Shown here piece after piece: positions 6,744-9,170 of a stretch of 9,170 nt of DNA. The position numbers and the translations under genes were made by a program. Under the pieces are notes generated by a model. It saw only the letters and a list, made by a program, of their open reading frames with translations, ran no database searches and was not told the DNA's origin. Position 1 is the stretch's first letter. The number at the start of each line of letters is the position of its first letter. Source of the DNA: Clostridiales bacterium (lineage in GTDB: Bacteria; Bacillota; Clostridia; Oscillospirales; Acutalibacteraceae); contig JAAYWU010000005.1 in the NCBI GenBank assembly GCA_012516295.1, forward strand, positions 1 to 9,170, given 5' to 3'.

Positions 6744-6754
6744 GCAAACTGTTT
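6744..6754. repeat. 11-bp direct repeat, copy 1 (at the predicted zapA start site)
   Basis: GCAAACTGTTT, containing the palindrome AAAC-T-GTTT. An identical copy lies exactly 100 bp away at 6844-6854. This copy sits where zapA transcription is predicted to start, a position typical of a repressor site. Confidence 0.4.
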
Positions 6755-6760
6755 CCCTTC

Positions 6761-6790
6761 ATTATAATCTATTTTATAGTAAGATGAAAG
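6761..6790 (-). promoter_or_regulatory. Candidate promoter for zapA
   Basis: A perfect -10 TATAAT on the minus strand (6766-6761) lies about 100 nt before the zapA ATG. The -35 is poor: CTTTCA with an 18-nt spacer matches only three positions, so an activator or another promoter may be involved. The same bases are palindromic (ATTATAAT), so a rightward -10 is also possible. Confidence 0.4.
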
Positions 6791-6843
6791 GCTTTTCCGG
6801 ATTTTTTACACTCTGTTTTTAAGAGCGTTTTTTGGCGGATTCT

Positions 6844-6854
6844 GCAAACTGTTT
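6844..6854. repeat. 11-bp direct repeat, copy 2
   Basis: GCAAACTGTTT, identical to 6744-6754; here a following G and the C at 6845 extend the palindrome to CAAAC-T-GTTTG. A degenerate form, CAAGCTGTTT, follows at 6875-6884. Confidence 0.4.
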
Positions 6855-6899
6855 GTTTTGACGGCAAAACCCCTCAAGCTGTTTATAAAAAAGTTGAGT

Positions 6900-6918
6900 T
6901 TTGTGTATATTGCACAAA
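6900..6918. promoter_or_regulatory. Palindromic operator-like site
   Basis: TTTGTG-TATATTG-CACAAA is a perfect 6-bp inverted repeat around a 7-nt spacer. Its first 11 bases after the leading T (TTGTGTATATT) recur in inverse orientation over the glgP start region at 7068-7078. The half-sites recall Rex or CRP/FNR operators, but the spacing fits neither exactly. Confidence 0.35.
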
Positions 6919-6994
6919 TTATTGAAAAAAATACGTAGTAACAAAAAGCGAAATCCTTTTTTGCCTTAAAACCCTGAAAACTGCGCTCAGCCTT

Positions 6995-7031
6995 AAAAAA
7001 CGGCTGTTTTCAAAGAAAAGAGGTACAGCCG
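6995..7031 (-). terminator. Leftward terminator-shaped hairpin with no assigned gene
   Basis: On the minus strand CGGCTG (7031-7026) pairs with CAGCCG (7006-7001). Above a 6-nt one-sided bulge, TTTTC (7019-7015) pairs with GAAAA (7011-7007) around a TTT loop. TTTTTT (7000-6995) follows directly. This is an intrinsic terminator shape, yet nothing recognised is transcribed leftward into it. GGCTG can also pair with CAGCC at 6988-6992 on the other side, so the element may act differently in a rightward RNA. Confidence 0.45.
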
Positions 7032-7041
7032 CCTATTGTTC

Positions 7042-7070
7042 TTGAAAACAAACCATTATTGGTATATAAT
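7042..7070 (+). promoter_or_regulatory. Sigma-A promoter for glgP
   Basis: -35 TTGAAA (7042-7047), a 17-nt spacer and a perfect -10 TATAAT (7065-7070), predicting a start near 7077 and a leader of about 103 nt. The -10 lies within the 13-bp palindrome GTATATAATATAC (7062-7074), a possible operator. Confidence 0.85.
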
Positions 7071-7086
7071 ATACACAACTTGATGA

Positions 7087-7115
7087 ATTGCATTTTCCGA
7101 ATGAAAACAGGTCAA
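7087..7115 (-). promoter_or_regulatory. Possible leftward promoter inside the glgP leader
   Basis: The minus strand has TTGACC (7115-7110), a 17-nt spacer and TGCAAT (7092-7087): five of six and four of six consensus bases. A transcript starting near 7080 would end at the hairpin at 6995-7031 after about 85 nt. Weak evidence on its own; listed because of that downstream hairpin. Confidence 0.2.
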
Positions 7116-7176
7116 GATAATATATTGATATTCGGGGCATCGTAACAAACGGTGCTATCCCGCCTTTGGAGGACGG
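7097..7176 (+). promoter_or_regulatory. glgP leader with three competing helices, one sequestering the ribosome binding site
   Basis: Helix A pairs CCGAAT (7097-7102) with ATTCGG (7130-7135). Helix B pairs CGGG (7133-7136) with CCCG (7159-7162) and GCATCG (7137-7142) with CGGTGC (7150-7155). Helix C pairs CCGCCT (7160-7165) with AGG/CGG (7170-7176, A7173 bulged), placing part of the GGAGG Shine-Dalgarno (7168-7172) in the stem. A excludes the base of B, and B excludes the base of C, as in translational attenuators. The pairings are read directly; regulation is inferred. I do not recognise a known riboswitch class. Confidence 0.4.
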
Positions 7177-7179
7177 TTT

Positions 7180-9170
7180 ATGAACTACAAGCAGCCGATC
7201 GGCAAGATTAAAGAAACAATCGAAACCACATTGGACCGTGTTTTCGGCGTAAGCCTTGAAAACGCGACGGACGAACAATGCTACAAAGCCGTTGCGCTGA
7301 CCGTCCGTGACCTGATGGCACGGGGACGCAGCGAGTTTATGGCACAGGCCGAAAAAAACCACACCAAACAGATTTATTACCTCTGCATGGAATTTCTCCT
7401 TGGCCGTTCCCTGCGCAACAATCTTTACAATCTCGGCATTGAGGAAGACTACCGCACCGCTCTGAGCGAAATGGGGCTGAAGCTCGACGCGCTTTACGAC
7501 CAGGAACCGGACGCGGGCCTTGGCAACGGCGGCCTTGGCAGGCTTGCCGCCTGCTTCCTGGACGGCCTTGCCACACAGGGCTACCCCGCAACAGGCTATT
7601 CGCTCCGCTATGAATACGGCATCTTCCGCCAGAAGCTGGTGGACGGGTGGCAGACCGAGCTGCCGGATTTCTGGCTGCCCGGCGGAAAAATCTGGATGCA
7701 GGCCGTTCCGGAAAAGAGCGTGGAAGTTCACTTCAACGGACATATTGAGGAATACTGGTACAACCAGTACCATGTGGTTAACCACAAGGATTACACAAAG
7801 GTTCTCGCCGTGCCGTACGACATGTATGTGTCCGGCATGGACGGGCGCGGCATCAGCCGCCTGCGCGTCTGGGCGGCATGCTCCCCGGAATTTGACATGA
7901 AGCTGTTCAACTCCGGCAATTATCTGCGCGCCATGGAACAAAACGCCATGGCAGAGGTCATAACCAAAGTTCTCTACCCCGAGGATAACCATTTGGAAGG
8001 CAAGAGCCTGCGGCTTTCCCAGCAGTATTTCCTTGTCTCCGCAACCATACAGGATATCATCCGCCGCCACCTGTTCCGGTACAGCACGCTTGACAACCTG
8101 CCGGATTTAGTCGCCATCCATCTGAATGACACGCACCCCGTGCTGGCCATTCCGGAAATGATGCGCATTATGCTGGACGAATGCGGCTATGGCTGGGACG
8201 CGGCGTGGGATATCGTAACCCGGACAATCGCCTACACCAACCATACGGTGATGAACGAAGCGCTCGAATGCTGGAACGTCGAGCTGTTCAAATCGCGCCT
8301 GCCCCGTATTTACCAGATCATTGAGGAAATCAACCGCCGCTTCTGCGCCCAGATGCACGAGCGCGGCGTGGACGGCTACAAGGTGGGCCGCATGGCGCCG
8401 CTGAACGACGGCTATGTGAAAATGGCGAACCTCGCCGTGGCAAGCTGTCACAGCGTGAACGGCGTTTCCCAGCTTCACAGCGACATCTTAAAAGACCGGG
8501 TTTTCCACGATTTTTACACCGAGCTTCCGGAAAAGTTCACCAATGTGACAAACGGCATTGCACACCGCCGCTGGCTGAATCAGGCGAACCCGTCGCTCGC
8601 GGCGCTGATTACCGACCTGATCGGGGACGGCTATATCCACAACGCGCAGGAGCTTGAAAAGCTGAAAAAATTCCAGGACGACGCCGCTGTTTTGAAAAAG
8701 ATGGCGGAGATCAAGCGCGGAAACAAGGTCCGCCTTTCCAATTATGTAAAAAAGGAACTGAATATTTCGCTGGACCCGGATTCGATTTTCGATATGCAGG
8801 TAAAGCGCATGCACGAATACAAGCGCCAGCATCTTAACGCGCTGCACATTCTTTCCGTTTACCAGCGCCTGCGGGAGAATCCTGGCGAGGATTTCACCCC
8901 GCACACCTATATTTTCGGCGCAAAGGCGGCGCCGGGCTACTACTTCGCAAAGCAGATGATCCGCTTCATTGTCAACCTTGGCAATACCATTAACAACGAC
9001 CCGCTGGTCAACAAAAAAATGAAGGTCATCTTTCTGGAGGATTACCGCGTTTCCCTTGCCGAGCTGATGATTCCCGCCGCCGACCTGAGCGAACAGATTT
9101 CCCTTGCGGGAACCGAGGCTTCCGGAACAAGCAATATGAAATTCATGATTAACGGCGCGGTAACCATCGG
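7180..9170 (+). CDS. glgP: Glycogen/starch/alpha-glucan phosphorylase (3' truncated by window)
   Basis: PLP-dependent GT35 enzyme that releases glucose-1-phosphate from the non-reducing ends of alpha-1,4-glucans, a cytoplasmic step of glycogen or maltodextrin use. The 663 complete codons present are most of an ~800-residue family member. Motifs seen are QIYYLCMEFLLGRSLRNNL (64-82), DAGLGNGGLGRLAACFLD (111-128), TGYSLRYEYGIFRQ (138-151), LNDTHP (315-320), TNGIAHRRW (457-465), VKRMHEYKRQ (541-550) and, at the edge, GTEASGTSNMKFMINGA (644-660) with the PLP lysine predicted at Lys654. The ATG has GGAGG 7 nt upstream. It is divergent from zapA under a strong promoter with a structured leader. Eukaryote-type regulatory N-terminal extensions are absent. 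Glycogen versus maltodextrin preference cannot be read here. Confidence 0.97.
   Translation, partial: MNYKQPIGKIKETIETTLDRVFGVSLENATDEQCYKAVALTVRDLMARGRSEFMAQAEKNHTKQIYYLCMEFLLGRSLRNNLYNLGIEEDYRTALSEMGLKLDALYDQEPDAGLGNGGLGRLAACFLDGLATQGYPATGYSLRYEYGIFRQKLVDGWQTELPDFWLPGGKIWMQAVPEKSVEVHFNGHIEEYWYNQYHVVNHKDYTKVLAVPYDMYVSGMDGRGISRLRVWAACSPEFDMKLFNSGNYLRAMEQNAMAEVITKVLYPEDNHLEGKSLRLSQQYFLVSATIQDIIRRHLFRYSTLDNLPDLVAIHLNDTHPVLAIPEMMRIMLDECGYGWDAAWDIVTRTIAYTNHTVMNEALECWNVELFKSRLPRIYQIIEEINRRFCAQMHERGVDGYKVGRMAPLNDGYVKMANLAVASCHSVNGVSQLHSDILKDRVFHDFYTELPEKFTNVTNGIAHRRWLNQANPSLAALITDLIGDGYIHNAQELEKLKKFQDDAAVLKKMAEIKRGNKVRLSNYVKKELNISLDPDSIFDMQVKRMHEYKRQHLNALHILSVYQRLRENPGEDFTPHTYIFGAKAAPGYYFAKQMIRFIVNLGNTINNDPLVNKKMKVIFLEDYRVSLAELMIPAADLSEQISLAGTEASGTSNMKFMINGAVTI

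Larger units (their letters stand above)
6659..7179. other. Divergent intergenic region between zapA and glgP
   Basis: This 521-nt AT-rich stretch has no open frame with coding character on either strand. It holds the zapA promoter and leader (leftward), the glgP promoter and a ~103-nt leader (rightward), a GC-rich hairpin, two pairs of 11-bp repeats, and a leftward terminator-shaped hairpin at 6995-7031. Between about 6790 and 6990 I see mainly T- and A-runs and short CTGTTT repeats. Specific elements are listed separately. Confidence 0.8.

Noticed and set aside
6784..6822. Possible 12-residue leader peptide (MKGFSGFFTLCF)
   Set aside because: No ribosome binding site, no clear rightward promoter, and no run of regulatory codons or strong downstream terminator to suggest attenuation.
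6810..6833. Terminator at CTCT...AGAG followed by a T-run
   Set aside because: Only a 4-bp stem with a T-rich loop; such pairings are expected by chance in this AT-rich stretch.
6857..6889. Rightward promoter TTGACG ... TATAAA upstream of glgP
   Set aside because: The spacer would be about 20 nt, too long for sigma-A; the 17-nt-spaced promoter at 7042-7070 is far better.
6901..6917. Rex-type redox operator
   Set aside because: The half-sites TTGTG and CACAA match, but the spacer is 7 nt where the known consensus has 8 and the inner AA/TT bases are missing; kept only as an unassigned palindrome.
7033..8070. Leftward open frame of 345 codons antisense to glgP
   Set aside because: It runs through the glgP promoter and coding region, where the forward frame shows conserved phosphorylase motifs; its product is His/Val/Ala-rich shadow sequence.

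Overview
The window reads as chromosome from a Gram-positive member of the Clostridia, most likely an Oscillospirales/Ruminococcaceae-type organism. The reasons are strong AGGAGG-type ribosome binding sites, sigma-A promoters with 17-nt spacers, a DUF4321 gene (a small membrane family typical of Clostridia), an RlhA-like U32/DUF3656 protein beside zapA, and maf-mreB-mreC-mreD followed by the start of a further gene. This placement is inferred from gene content and style, not from a search.

Minus strand, read from about 6760 down to 1: zapA (Z-ring protein), a U32 peptidase-family protein of the kind linked to rRNA/tRNA hydroxylation, dut (dUTPase), a DUF4321 membrane protein, maf (nucleotide pyrophosphatase), mreB, mreC, mreD, and the first 11 codons of a gene that by position is probably the elongasome transpeptidase PBP2. 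Several junctions are tight: zapA overlaps the U32 gene, dut overlaps DUF4321 by ATGA, DUF4321 and maf are 9 nt apart, and mreC and mreD abut. mreB has its own near-consensus promoter behind maf, and a 10-bp terminator hairpin lies between mreB and mreC. The cluster therefore looks like at least two transcription units, with a likely step down after mreB. Functionally it joins septal division (ZapA), lateral wall synthesis (MreBCD and probably PBP2), nucleotide-pool cleaning (Dut, Maf) and a putative ribosome-modification enzyme.

Plus strand, from 7180 to the right edge: glgP, an alpha-glucan phosphorylase cut off by the window after about 663 codons, with the PLP-lysine motif just inside the edge.

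Between zapA and glgP is a 521-nt AT-rich divergent intergenic region with no convincing gene. It holds a clear glgP promoter, a plausible zapA -10, a GC-rich hairpin in the zapA leader, repeated 11-mers, a leftward terminator-shaped hairpin, and a glgP leader whose three helices compete, one of them covering the Shine-Dalgarno. This is the part of the window most worth a second look. The rest is ordinary core genome, and I see no mobile element, CRISPR array, tRNA or rRNA, and no convincing undescribed multi-gene system.
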